This document shows, one piece after another, positions 51,774-60,637 of a DNA stretch of 64,000 nt (position 1 is the first letter of the stretch; every line of letters starts with the position of its first letter). The translations under genes were made by a program, and so were the position numbers. The notes under the pieces are model-generated. The model was not told the origin of the DNA. It did no database searches and saw only the letters and a program-made list of their open reading frames with translations. Origin of the DNA: JAOPZW01 sp963807305 (lineage in GTDB: Bacteria > Actinomycetota > Thermoleophilia > Solirubrobacterales > Solirubrobacteraceae); the NCBI GenBank assembly GCA_963807305.1, contig CAWEBN010000014.1, forward strand, positions 1 through 64,000. The letters are read 5' to 3'.

Positions 51774-52069
51774 CAGCCGCCGGGGGTCCCGACGCCTCGC
51801 GCCAACTCGGCGCGCGCTTGGGCGATGCGCGTGGACGGAGTGCTCACAACACTGCTAACGCCGGCTCGCGGGCGCAGGTTGCGCCCGTGCAGCGGGGGGC
51901 GGCACGTTCCCAACGGACGATAGCCGACGCCCCGCGGCCCCGGAACTTGCGCCAGATGGCGCCTTCGCGGTCGGGAGGGACGGCAAACGTAGGTATCCGA
52001 ACACCACTTCCCATACCAACGTCTGGGATGGCCTTCACGCGGGCGTCCGATCGGCCTAGCTTCTAGTCG
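51774..52069. other. 296-bp divergent control region
   Basis: It lies between the start codons of the GH2 gene and of the secreted deacetylase-like gene, so both promoters should be here. I could not fix a convincing -35/-10 pair for either. Base composition is more AT-rich at 51975-52025. Confidence 0.4.
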
Positions 52070-54384
52070 ATGACCGTAAGCCGCGGCTTGTTGGCTAGAG
52101 CGGCGGCGCTGGGCGTCGCCGCCGCGTTCCTGCTCACTATGGCGGCCACCGCTCCGGCAGCTGTTCCCCGCCCCCCGGCGGACCGATCCTGGTCGTCACC
52201 TCCGGCGCCGACGGCTTCGGCGGCTACCTGCCCGAGATCCTGCGCCAGGAGGGCCTGAACGAGTTCGACGTCGCGGACGTCGGCTCGCTCAGCCCAGCGT
52301 TGCTCGCCGGACACGGCATCGTCGTGCTCGGACCGACTGGGCTCAGTGCCGGTCAGGTGGCGACGCTGACCACATGGGTGCAGGGCGGCGGCGACCTGAT
52401 CGCGATGCGGCCGTCGACGAACCTCGCCCCGCTGCTCGGGCTGTCCGGGCCTGGCGGGACGGTCAGCAACGGGTCGATCACGGCGACGGCCCAGAGCGGC
52501 GTGACGACCTCGAGCATGCAGTTCCACGGTGACGGGGACCTCTACTCGCTGGCCGGCGCCGGGGCGCTGGCGGCCTATTCCGACAGCGGCCGCCCGGCGG
52601 TCAGCCTGCACGCGTTCGGCTCGGGTCAGGCCGCGGCCTTCACCTACGACCTCGCGCGCTCGGTGGTCTACACGCGTCAGGGCAACCCGGCCTGGATCGG
52701 CCAGGAGCGCGACACTCCGGGCCCAGCCCCAGCCCCGGCCGTCCTGCGCTCGGACGACCTCTTCTTCCCCGACTGGGTCGACCTCAGCCGTGTCCAGATC
52801 CCGTCGGCCGACGAGCAGCAGCGGCTCCTCGCCAACCTGATCATCGGCATGCAGCTGCCGCGGATGCCGCTGCCGCGCTTCTGGTACCTCCCGTACGGCC
52901 TGAAGGCGGCCGTCGTCATGACGGGCGACGACCACGCACAACCCGCGAGCGGCGCTACCGAGGGCACGGTCGGCCAGTTCATGCGCGACCTGAACGTCTA
53001 CAGCCCACCGGGCTGCGCGGTCGCCGACTGGCAGTGCGTGCGCGGGACGACCTATCTTTTCCCCAACGCGGACCTCTCCAACAGCGGCGCCGCCGCCTTC
53101 CAGAGCCAGGGCTTCGAGGTCGCGCTGCACCTATGGAGCTCCGGCACGGCGGACGGCGCCCAGAACCCGACCGATCAGAACTGCCACAACGTCGCGAGCT
53201 TCGCCGGACTGACGGGCGACCTGGTCGCACAGCTCAACCAGCTCGCGGGGAACTTCCCGAGCATCGTCAGCCCGGTCACCAGCCGCAGCCACTGCATCGT
53301 GTGGAGCGGCTGGGTCGACGTGCCGCGGGCCGAGCAGGCGCAGGGCATCCGCCTCGACACGAACTACTACTACTGGCCCGGCGGGTGGGTGCTGAACCGC
53401 CCGGGGCTCTTCACCGGCTCGGGCTTCCCGATGCGCTTCGCCAACACCGACGGCTCGCTCGTCGACGTCTTCCAGGCCGCATCGCAGATCACCGACGAGT
53501 CCGACCAGGACATCCCCACCAACATCGCGGTACTGCTCGATAACGCGCTCGGCGCCAAGGGCTACTACGCGGTCGTCACGGCCAACATGCACACGGACGC
53601 CTCGCAGGCGCAGCCGGCCGGCGGCACCGGGGGTCACCCCGGCGCCAACGCGATTATCGAGGCCGCCCAGGCGCGCGGCGTGCCCGTGGTGTCGGCCAAG
53701 CAGATGCTCACCTGGCTCGACGGGCGCGACCAGTCGTCGTTCGCCGGCCTGTCGTTCGCCGGCGGGCAGCTGAGCTTCGCGATCAACCAGGGCGCCGGGG
53801 CGCGCGGTCTGCAAGCGATGCTGCCGATCCAGGGTCCCACCGGGACGCTGCTGGGGCTGGCGCGGAACGGCCAGGCCGTCGGGTACGGCGTCCAGACGAT
53901 CAAGGGCATCGCCTATGCGATGTTCGACGGGTCCGCCGGCTCGTATGTCGCGACCTATCCGGCCCCGGCGGGTACGCCGCCGACGATCACGCCGCCCACC
54001 TCCGGGGGCAGCGCGGCGAGCAAGCCCACGAGCGTCAAGACCGTGGAGGTGCTCCCGCGCGCGACACTGGCGCCGACCTTCCCGCGCCTGAAGATCAGCA
54101 CGACGACGCTGCGTCCGGGAGGCGGGCGTTCGCTGGCGATCACCTTCCGCCTCAAGCACACCTCGCGCGTCGTCCTCACCGTTCGGGATGCGAAGGGCAA
54201 GGTCGTGCGGCGCATCCGCGTCGCCAAGCACAAGGCGCATACGGTCCTGCGGCTGCGCTGGGACGGGCGCGACACCAAGGGCCGCTACGTCAAGCCCGGA
54301 CGCTACAAGTTCACCGTCACGGCGACCGGGTCGCATTACAACACGACCGCCCGGGGGGCGGTGCGCGTCGTCGCGGCCACCTGA
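52070..54384 (+). pseudogene. Large secreted protein with polysaccharide-deacetylase-like core, one frameshift near the signal peptide
   Basis: ATG 52070 begins a signal peptide (RAAALGVAAAFLLTMAATAPAA) that leaves frame near 52171-52176, a run of six C. Adding one C gives PRPPGGPILVVTSGADGFGG and a single frame to the stop at 54384, about 771 residues. The mature protein has an N-terminal amidotransferase/ThuA-like domain (VVLGPTGLSAGQVATLTTWV). A central barrel follows with VVMTGDDHAQP, FEVALHLWSSG and TNYYYWPGG, resembling deacetylases. A C-terminal FlgD-like Ig domain ends it (VLRLRWDGRDTKGRYVKPGRY split by function). Probably surface glycan-related. Real mutation or base error is open. 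Confidence 0.75.
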
Positions 54385-54387
54385 CCC

Positions 54388-55152
54388 TCACTCCCCGAGG
54401 ATGGCGACGACGCGCGCCGGGGCGGCGCTCGCGCCCACGATCCGCAGAGGGAAGCAGCTGACGCGGAAGCCGGTGCTCGGCAGCGCGCCGAGGTTGGCCA
54501 GGCGCTCGATCTGCGAGTAGGGCAGGTCGGCCTGGTGGGCGGCCCAGAAGATGCCCGTCTCGCCTTTCGCGATCGCCTCCTGCGCCTGGAGATGCAGCGG
54601 ACGGTCCCAGCCCCAGGCATCGATGCCCATGACGCGCACGCCCTGGTCGTAGAGCCAGCGCGTGGCGGCGGCGGTGACGCCGGGGCCGCGGGCGATGTAG
54701 TCGAGCTCGGCGTAGAAGGCGTCGCGGCCCGTGCGCATGAGGACGATGTCGAGCGGGGCGAGCGTGTGCCCGATGCGGCCGAGCTCCTCGCACACGTCGG
54801 CCGCGTCGATCGCGTCGCCGTCCTCGCGCGCGCAGAAGTCGAGGACGACCCCGGGCGCGTGGAACCACTCGAGCGGCAGCTCGTCGATCGTCTGCGCCCG
54901 CTCGCCGGCGACGGTCGAGTTGTAGTGCCAGGGCGCGTCGACGTGCGTTGAGTTGTGGGTGCCGAAGCGCAGGAAGGTCTCGACCGCCCAGCCCTCGCCG
55001 TCGCGCAGCAGCTCGGCTCCCACGCCGAGCATGCCCTCGATCGTCTTCGCTCCCTCGGCGTGGCCGGAGTACTCGATGTCGGTGCGCAGCAGGTCGGGCA
55101 GCTCGGGCGGCGAGGGCTTTATCGGCGCCGAGAGGTCGACGAAGGTCGCCAC
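54388..55152 (-). CDS. Cyclase/kynurenine-formamidase-like metal hydrolase
   Basis: 254 residues from GTG 55152, overlapping the aldehyde dehydrogenase stop by one base. The zinc motif THNSTHVDAPWHYN (HxxTHxDxPxH) marks the PF04199 cyclase family, and GIDAWGWDRP and FRVSCFPLRIVG are conserved. Members open or close lactam and formamide bonds. Last gene of a three-gene operon with an acetolactate-synthase-like enzyme and an aldehyde dehydrogenase. Confidence 0.9.
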   Translation of the reverse strand: MATFVDLSAPIKPSPPELPDLLRTDIEYSGHAEGAKTIEGMLGVGAELLRDGEGWAVETFLRFGTHNSTHVDAPWHYNSTVAGERAQTIDELPLEWFHAPGVVLDFCAREDGDAIDAADVCEELGRIGHTLAPLDIVLMRTGRDAFYAELDYIARGPGVTAAATRWLYDQGVRVMGIDAWGWDRPLHLQAQEAIAKGETGIFWAAHQADLPYSQIERLANLGALPSTGFRVSCFPLRIVGASAAPARVVAILGE

Positions 55153-56621
55153 TACGGGACGTTCATCGCGACGTACTTCGTCTCCAGGTACTCCTGGATG
55201 CCCTCCGGCCCGCCCTCGCGGCCGAAGCCCGACTGCTTGACGCCGCCGAAGGGGGCGCCGGCGTTGGAGACCATCCCCTGGTTGAGGCCGATCATCCCGG
55301 TGTCGAGGCCCTCGATGACCTTGAACGCGCGATTGATGTCCTGCGTGTAGACGTAGGCGACGAGGCCGTACTCGGTCTCGTTGGCGGCGGCGATCGCCTC
55401 GTCGTCGGAGGAGAACCCCTTGACCGGCGCGACCGGCCCGAAGATCTCCTCGCCGAGCAGCCGGGCGTCGTCGGGCACGCCGGAGAGCACGGTCGGCTCG
55501 TAGAAGTAGCCGGCGCCGTCGACGCGCGAGCCGCCGACCAGCACCTTTGCCCCGCGCTCGCGAGCGTCGTCGACGAGCTCCGCGACCTTGCCGCGCTGGT
55601 CGTCGTCGATGAGCGGGCCGACCTTCACGTCGGGGTCGGTCCCGCGCCCGACCTTCATCTCGCCGATCTTCGAGGCGAGTTTCTCGGCGAACTCCTGCGC
55701 CACGGCGTCGGCGACGTGGAAGCGGTTGGCCGACGTGCACGCCTCGCCGCCGTTGCGCATCTTGGCGATCAGCGCGCCCTCGACGGCCGCATCGACATCG
55801 GCGTCGTCGAAGACCAGGAAGGGGGCGTTGCCGCCGAGCTCCATGGACACGCGCAGGACCTGGTCGGCCGACTGCTGGATGAGCGTGCGCCCCACCTCGG
55901 TCGACCCGGTGAACGAGAGCTTGCGCGTGCGCGGGTCCTTGATGAGCGGCTCCATCGTGCGCCCCGACGACCTGGCGGTGATGACGTTGACCACGCCGCC
56001 GGGCAGGCCGACCTCCTCGAGGATCTGGGCGAGCATGAGCATCGACAGCGGGGTCTGCTTGGCCGGCTTGACCACCATCGTGCAGCCCGCCGCGATGGCT
56101 GGGCCGATCTTGCGGGTGCCCATGGCCAGCGGGAAGTTCCACGGCGTGATGAACACGCACGGGCCGACGGGCTGCTTGAGCGTGAGCACCCGGCCGGCGC
56201 CCGCCTCGTTGACCGTGAAGCGCCCGTTGATGCGCACGGCCTCCTCGGCGTACCAGCGGAAGAAGTTCGCCGCGTAGGCGATCTCGGCCTTGGACTCGGC
56301 CACCGGCTTGCCCATCTCGAGCGTCATGAGCAGCGCGAGGTCGTCGGTGCGCTCGGTGATGACGTCGTAGGCGCGGCGCAGGATGTCGCCGCGCTCGCGC
56401 GGGGGCGTGTCGCGCCACTGCGCGAAGGTCTCGTGCGCGGCGCCGAGTGCGGCCTTGGCGTCGTCGACGGTGGCGTCGGCCACCTCGGCGAGCGTCTCGC
56501 CGGTCGCGGGGTCCTCGACCTCGATGGTCGCCCCCTCGGCTCCGTCGCGCCACTCTCCGCCGATGTAGAGCTGCGGCTTGACCGCGTCGAGGATGGCCTG
56601 CTCTGCCGTTGCCGTGGTCAT
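55152..56621 (-). CDS. gabD: Aldehyde dehydrogenase, succinate-semialdehyde-dehydrogenase-like
   Basis: 489 residues from ATG 56621. TPWNFPLAMGTRKIGPAI, the general base in MELGGNAPFLVF and the catalytic Cys in NGGEACTSANRF are intact; FTGSTEVGRTL binds NAD(P). The closest family is SSADH/GabD, but semialdehyde specificity is inferred only. Downstream of the thiamine enzyme by 33 bp, so a decarboxylation-then-oxidation route is possible. Confidence 0.9.
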   Translation of the reverse strand: MTTATAEQAILDAVKPQLYIGGEWRDGAEGATIEVEDPATGETLAEVADATVDDAKAALGAAHETFAQWRDTPPRERGDILRRAYDVITERTDDLALLMTLEMGKPVAESKAEIAYAANFFRWYAEEAVRINGRFTVNEAGAGRVLTLKQPVGPCVFITPWNFPLAMGTRKIGPAIAAGCTMVVKPAKQTPLSMLMLAQILEEVGLPGGVVNVITARSSGRTMEPLIKDPRTRKLSFTGSTEVGRTLIQQSADQVLRVSMELGGNAPFLVFDDADVDAAVEGALIAKMRNGGEACTSANRFHVADAVAQEFAEKLASKIGEMKVGRGTDPDVKVGPLIDDDQRGKVAELVDDARERGAKVLVGGSRVDGAGYFYEPTVLSGVPDDARLLGEEIFGPVAPVKGFSSDDEAIAAANETEYGLVAYVYTQDINRAFKVIEGLDTGMIGLNQGMVSNAGAPFGGVKQSGFGREGGPEGIQEYLETKYVAMNVP

Positions 56622-56654
56622 GGGGGCGACTCTACCCCGCGCCCCACGCTCTCC

Positions 56655-58301
56655 TCACGTCGAGACGGTCTCGGCGCCCAGCTCGCTGATGGCGACGTCG
56701 ATCGAGTAGTCGATCGGCAGCACGATGAGCGACGGCAGGTCGAGCGAGAGGGCGTGGCGCAGGTGGCGGCCGAAGTCGTCGACGCCCTCGCAGCGCCACG
56801 CGGGCATGCCGAACGACTCGGCCAGGCGCACGAAGTCGGGGTTGGTGAAGTCGACCCCGAAGTGCTCGCCGAACTTGTTGTCCTGCTTCCAGACGATGGA
56901 GCCGAACTGGCGGTTCTCCCAGATGACGTTGACGAACGGCGTCTTCAGGCGCATCGCGGTCTCGAGCTCCTGGCAGTTCATGAGGAAGCCGCCGTCGCCG
57001 CTGACCGCGACGACCTTGCGCTCGGGGTGCACGAGCTTGGCCGCCACCGCGCAGGGCAGCGCGAAGCCCATGCCTGCAAGGCCGTTTGCAATGAGGACGG
57101 TGTTCGGCTCATGGGCCGGGAACATCCGGCCGATCCACAGCTTGTGCAGCCCCACGTCACTGATCAGGATGTCCTCGCGGCCGAGGGCCTGGCGGATCTC
57201 CCACAGCGCCCGCGGGGGCTGCATGGGGAAGGCGTCATCGTCCTTGGCCTGCTCGAAGCGGCCGAGCACGACGTCGCGCAGCCGCCGCGAGCCGCCGGAG
57301 TGCGGCACGTCCCGGCACTCCTCGGCCAGCCGCGTGAGCACGTGGTAGATGTCGCCGATCAACTCGACCTCGGGGGTGAAGTACTCGTCGATCTCGGCTG
57401 CCTGCGAGTCGATGACGACGATCTTCTTGTCGCGCCGCGGGTTCCAGTGCGAGGGGGCGTGCTCGACGAGGTCGTAGCCGATGGCGATGACCACGTCGGC
57501 GTCCTCGAAGCCGGCCATCGCGTAGTCGCGCGAGTGCAGCCCGACGGTGCCCAGGGCCTTGGGGTCGGTGTAGTCGAGCAGCCCCTTGCCCATGAAGGTC
57601 TCGGCCACGGCGATCCCAGTCGCGCGGCAGAACTCGCGCAGGGCGGGCGCGCCGCGGGCGCGCACGACGCCGTTGCCGGCCAGGGCCACCGGGTTGATGG
57701 CGTTGCGGATGAGGTCGACGGCCTTGAGCAGCTCGCGGGCCGCGGGCTCGGGCTCGACCGGCCGGCGGCGGGGCAGCGGCGCCGCGTCCAGCGGCGCGGC
57801 CATGACGTCCTCGGGCAGCTCGAGGTGAGTGGCGCCGGGCTTCTCGGACTCTGCCACCTTGAAGGCCTTGCGCACGACCTCGGGGATGATCTCCGGGCTC
57901 GCCACGCGCGCGTTCCACTTCGTGATGGGCCGGAACAGCTCGACGAGGTCGATGAACTGATGGGACTCCTTGTGCATCCGCTCGAGGTCGGCCTGGCCGG
58001 TCAGGGCGACGAGCGGCGCGCGGTCCAGGAAGGCGTCGCCGATCGCCGTGACGAGGTTCATGGCCCCGGGACCCAGCGTGCCGAGGCAGACGCCCGCGCG
58101 TCCGGTGAGGCGCCCGTACATGTCGGCCATGTAGGCCCCGCCCTGCTCGTGTCGAACAGGGACGAAGGAGACCGACGAGCTCGCCAGCGATTGGTTGAGG
58201 TCGAGGGTCTCCTCGCCGGGGATCCCGAAGACATATTTGACCCCCTCGGCTTCCAGGCATTCGACGAACACGTCGCTGGCGCGCCGGTTACCCTGAGCCA
58301 T
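56655..58301 (-). CDS. Thiamine-diphosphate enzyme, acetolactate synthase large-subunit-like
   Basis: 548 residues from ATG 58301. FGIPGEETLDL has the catalytic Glu of the N-terminal PYR domain, and GDGGFLMNCQELETA the C-terminal ThDP/Mg site. LGPGAMNLVTAIGDAFLDRAPLVALTG (read in two parts) is conserved. No regulatory subunit gene follows, so a catabolic, AlsS-like or other 2-oxoacid decarboxylase role is possible rather than branched-chain synthesis. First gene of the ALDH/cyclase operon; divergent from the SpoIID gene by 54 bp. Confidence 0.9.
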   Translation of the reverse strand: MAQGNRRASDVFVECLEAEGVKYVFGIPGEETLDLNQSLASSSVSFVPVRHEQGGAYMADMYGRLTGRAGVCLGTLGPGAMNLVTAIGDAFLDRAPLVALTGQADLERMHKESHQFIDLVELFRPITKWNARVASPEIIPEVVRKAFKVAESEKPGATHLELPEDVMAAPLDAAPLPRRRPVEPEPAARELLKAVDLIRNAINPVALAGNGVVRARGAPALREFCRATGIAVAETFMGKGLLDYTDPKALGTVGLHSRDYAMAGFEDADVVIAIGYDLVEHAPSHWNPRRDKKIVVIDSQAAEIDEYFTPEVELIGDIYHVLTRLAEECRDVPHSGGSRRLRDVVLGRFEQAKDDDAFPMQPPRALWEIRQALGREDILISDVGLHKLWIGRMFPAHEPNTVLIANGLAGMGFALPCAVAAKLVHPERKVVAVSGDGGFLMNCQELETAMRLKTPFVNVIWENRQFGSIVWKQDNKFGEHFGVDFTNPDFVRLAESFGMPAWRCEGVDDFGRHLRHALSLDLPSLIVLPIDYSIDVAISELGAETVST

Positions 58302-58355
58302 CGCATGCAACCTAGCACCGCAACTCAGCTCTTCGGAGGTGGTTCGGGAAGGGGC

Positions 58356-59795
58356 ATGCGCAAGCTCGTCCTCGCCCTTGTCGCGGCCCTTCTGCTGGCC
58401 GCCGCGCCGGCCGCGCACGCGCAGGCCGCGACGAAGCTGACCATCACGGGCGCCGGCTTCGGCCACGGCATCGGGATGAGCCAGTACGGCACGTACGGCT
58501 ACTCGCTGCACCTCAAGAGCTACGACTACATCCTCGAGCACTACTACTCGGGCACCGCGCTGGGCGCACTCGACGCCAATCCCGAGGTCAAGGTCCTGCT
58601 CCAGGGGTCAAGGAAGGCGATCTCCTTCTCGGGCGGGCTCAACGCCGGCGACCAGAAGCTCGACCCCGCGCAGACGTACAGCGTGCGCCGCACCGCGGCC
58701 GGCCTCGACCTGCGCGACGCGACGGGCACGAGCGTCGGCACGGTCGCGGGGACTCTGCGCGTCGACGCCCCGCTCGGCCAGGCGCTGCGCCTGAACGGGA
58801 CCTCGGTGCCGGGCGTGCGCGACGGCCTGTACCGCGGCTCGCTGCTCATCAGCGCCTCGGGCTCCGGCCTGATCGCCGTCAACGCGCTCGACCTCGAGGA
58901 CTACGTGCGCGGCGTCGTCAGCGGCGAGAGCCCGTCGGCGTGGCCGACCGAGGCGCTCAAGGCGCAGGCCGTGGCGGCGCGCACGTACGCGATCACGACC
59001 CACGCCGGCGGCGCCGCCTTCGACCAGTACGCCGACACGCGCTCGCAGGTCTACCGCGGTGTCTCGGCCGAGACGCCCAACACCGACGCCGCCGTGCAGG
59101 CCACCGCCGGCCAGGTCGTCACCTTCGGCGGGCAGCCGGTGACCACGTACTTCTTCTCGACCTCGGGCGGCGAGACCGAGGACGTCGAGAACTCGTTCGT
59201 CGGCTCGCAGCCCAAGCCGTGGCTGAAGGCGGTCGACGACCCGTTCGACAGCGTCTCGCCCAAGCACCGCTGGGGCCCGTTCCGCTTCACTGCCACCCAA
59301 GTACAGCGCAAGCTGCACCGCTACCTGCAGGGGCGCTTCAAGCGCATCAAGGTCGTGCAGCGCGGCGTCTCCCCGCGCGTCGTGCGCGCGCAGGTCGTCG
59401 GCACCGGTGGCGTGACGAACGTGACCGGGCCGCAGCTGCGCTCGGCCTTCGGACTCTTCGACACGTGGGCCTTCTTCACGTCGGTGACCTCGAAGGCGAG
59501 CAAGCCGAAGGCCAAGCAGCCCGCGGCCACGCCGGCCTCACCGGGCGCGGCCACCGGCGGCGTCTCTCCGGTCGCCCGCGCGGCCGCCGCACGCGCGTCG
59601 CGCCTGGAGGGCACCATCGCCCCGGCGCGGGTCGGCCGCTGGCTGCGCGTCGAGCGCCTCGAGGGTGCGCGCTGGGTGACCGCCACCGACGCGACGGTCC
59701 TGCGCGGCGGGCGCTACTCGGTCGCCGTGCCCGGGCCGGGGGTCTACCGCGTCGTGTACGGACAGGCCGTGGGGCCGTCCGTGCGGGTTTCCTAG
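58356..59795 (+). CDS. Secreted SpoIID/LytB domain protein
   Basis: 479 residues from ATG 58356. Signal peptide 1-25 (AAPAAHAQA). GAGFGHGIGMSQYGTYGYS is an early conserved motif. The SpoIID domain (about 165-345) has LEDYVRGVVSGESPSAWP, ALKAQAVAARTYAI, YRGVSAETPNTDAAV and FFSTSGGETED. A Lys/Ala/Pro linker and a small beta-domain end it. SpoIID-type enzymes are lytic transglycosylases that cut denuded glycan strands. Likely cell-wall remodelling rather than sporulation. Confidence 0.92.
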   Translation: MRKLVLALVAALLLAAAPAAHAQAATKLTITGAGFGHGIGMSQYGTYGYSLHLKSYDYILEHYYSGTALGALDANPEVKVLLQGSRKAISFSGGLNAGDQKLDPAQTYSVRRTAAGLDLRDATGTSVGTVAGTLRVDAPLGQALRLNGTSVPGVRDGLYRGSLLISASGSGLIAVNALDLEDYVRGVVSGESPSAWPTEALKAQAVAARTYAITTHAGGAAFDQYADTRSQVYRGVSAETPNTDAAVQATAGQVVTFGGQPVTTYFFSTSGGETEDVENSFVGSQPKPWLKAVDDPFDSVSPKHRWGPFRFTATQVQRKLHRYLQGRFKRIKVVQRGVSPRVVRAQVVGTGGVTNVTGPQLRSAFGLFDTWAFFTSVTSKASKPKAKQPAATPASPGAATGGVSPVARAAAARASRLEGTIAPARVGRWLRVERLEGARWVTATDATVLRGGRYSVAVPGPGVYRVVYGQAVGPSVRVS

Positions 59796-59928
59796 CGGGC
59801 CGGCTGCGCCTCGCGGCTCGTCCGCGTTGCGCTTGCCGCGCCGCGCGGCGAGGCACCGAGGGGAAGCGGGCCGGTCGCTTGGGGTTCGCCGCGGACGTCG
59901 CGTTGGCGCGTCGGCGCTCGCCGCGGGC

Positions 59929-59975
59929 ACGCTTGTCGGGTTAGGTGCCGCTACGGGCGCAAACCCGACAAGCGT
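59929..59975. repeat. Perfect 14-bp inverted repeat
   Basis: ACGCTTGTCGGGTT (59929-59942) pairs with AACCCGACAAGCGT (59962-59975) across a 19-nt loop. It could terminate transcription of the SpoIID gene 135 bp upstream or be an intergenic palindromic element. Confidence 0.8.
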
Positions 59976-60016
59976 CGCGGGGCTGGCGCGTCGCCGCTCA
60001 ACGCGGCACGAGAGGT

Positions 60017-60045
60017 GAGTTTGTCCGCTATATCCCGACAAACTC
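60017..60045. repeat. Perfect 9-bp inverted repeat
   Basis: GAGTTTGTC (60017-60025) pairs with GACAAACTC (60037-60045) around an 11-nt AT-rich loop. It shares CCCGACAA with the previous palindrome and stands about 100 bp past the stop of the MaoC gene on the other strand. Confidence 0.75.
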
Positions 60046-60143
60046 CCCGCTCGTCCTGACGAAGCGGTCGCTCCTTCTCCCTCGATGCCCCGTCGCGCCC
60101 CGCCGGCGGCGCCCCGCGGACGAGGCCGGGCGGAGACGGTGCA

Positions 60144-60602
60144 TCAGCCGCCCGTGTAGAGCCGCACCAGTTGCTCGGCGACGCAGACCGGCTTCTCGCC
60201 GCCCTCGCGCTCGAAGGTCTGCGTGACCTTCATCTGGATGCCGCCGGGTACGTCGTCGACGCTGTCGAGGGTCACGCGCATGCGCAGACGCGAGTCGACC
60301 GGCAGCGGCGCGGGGAAGCGGACGCGGTCGTAGCCGTAGTTGACGCCGAAGGCGAAGCCCTCGACCGCGTAGGCCTCGTACGTGAAGCGCGGGCTGAGGC
60401 TGAGCGTGTAGAGGCCGTGAGCGATGGTCGAGCCGAACGGAGACTGCGCGGCGCGCTCTGGGTCGACGTGGATCCATTGGTGGTCGCCCGTGGCGTCGGC
60501 GAAGGCGTCGATCTCGCCCTGCGTGACCTCGTGCCAGTCGCTGAGGCCGATCTCCTCGCCGACCTTGGCCTTGAGTTCGTCGATGCCGGTGATGGTGAGC
60601 AT
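60144..60602 (-). CDS. MaoC-like (R)-specific enoyl-CoA hydratase
   Basis: 152 residues from ATG 60602. The hydratase-2 motif FADATGDHQWIHVDPERA holds the catalytic Asp and His, and FGSTIAHGLYTLSL and NYGYDRVRFPAPLP are conserved in NodN/MaoC single-hotdog proteins. It hydrates 2-enoyl-CoA to 3-hydroxyacyl-CoA, as in beta-oxidation or polyhydroxyalkanoate supply. Follows the MFS gene after 35 bp. Confidence 0.92.
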   Translation of the reverse strand: MLTITGIDELKAKVGEEIGLSDWHEVTQGEIDAFADATGDHQWIHVDPERAAQSPFGSTIAHGLYTLSLSPRFTYEAYAVEGFAFGVNYGYDRVRFPAPLPVDSRLRMRVTLDSVDDVPGGIQMKVTQTFEREGGEKPVCVAEQLVRLYTGG

Positions 60603-60637
60603 GGCGGGAAATCTAGTGCGCTCGCCGGGGCGCGCGC

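Larger units (their letters stand above)
59796..60143. other. 348-bp intergenic region with two inverted repeats
   Basis: It separates convergent genes and holds no supported gene. Two perfect inverted repeats (59929-59975 and 60017-60045) and an imperfect 80-bp direct repetition starting with GGCGCGTCG at 59905 and 59985 fill its centre. Low-complexity GC runs make up the rest. Confidence 0.6.

Noticed and set aside
54948..58355. In-frame extension of the SpoIID gene by over 1100 codons upstream
   Set aside because: The extension is antisense to the cyclase, dehydrogenase and thiamine-enzyme genes. The signal peptide at 58356 fixes the true start.
58356..59795. SpoIID and SpoIIM-like genes as evidence of sporulation
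   Set aside because: Both families are widespread in non-sporulating actinobacteria, and no other sporulation genes are in the window.
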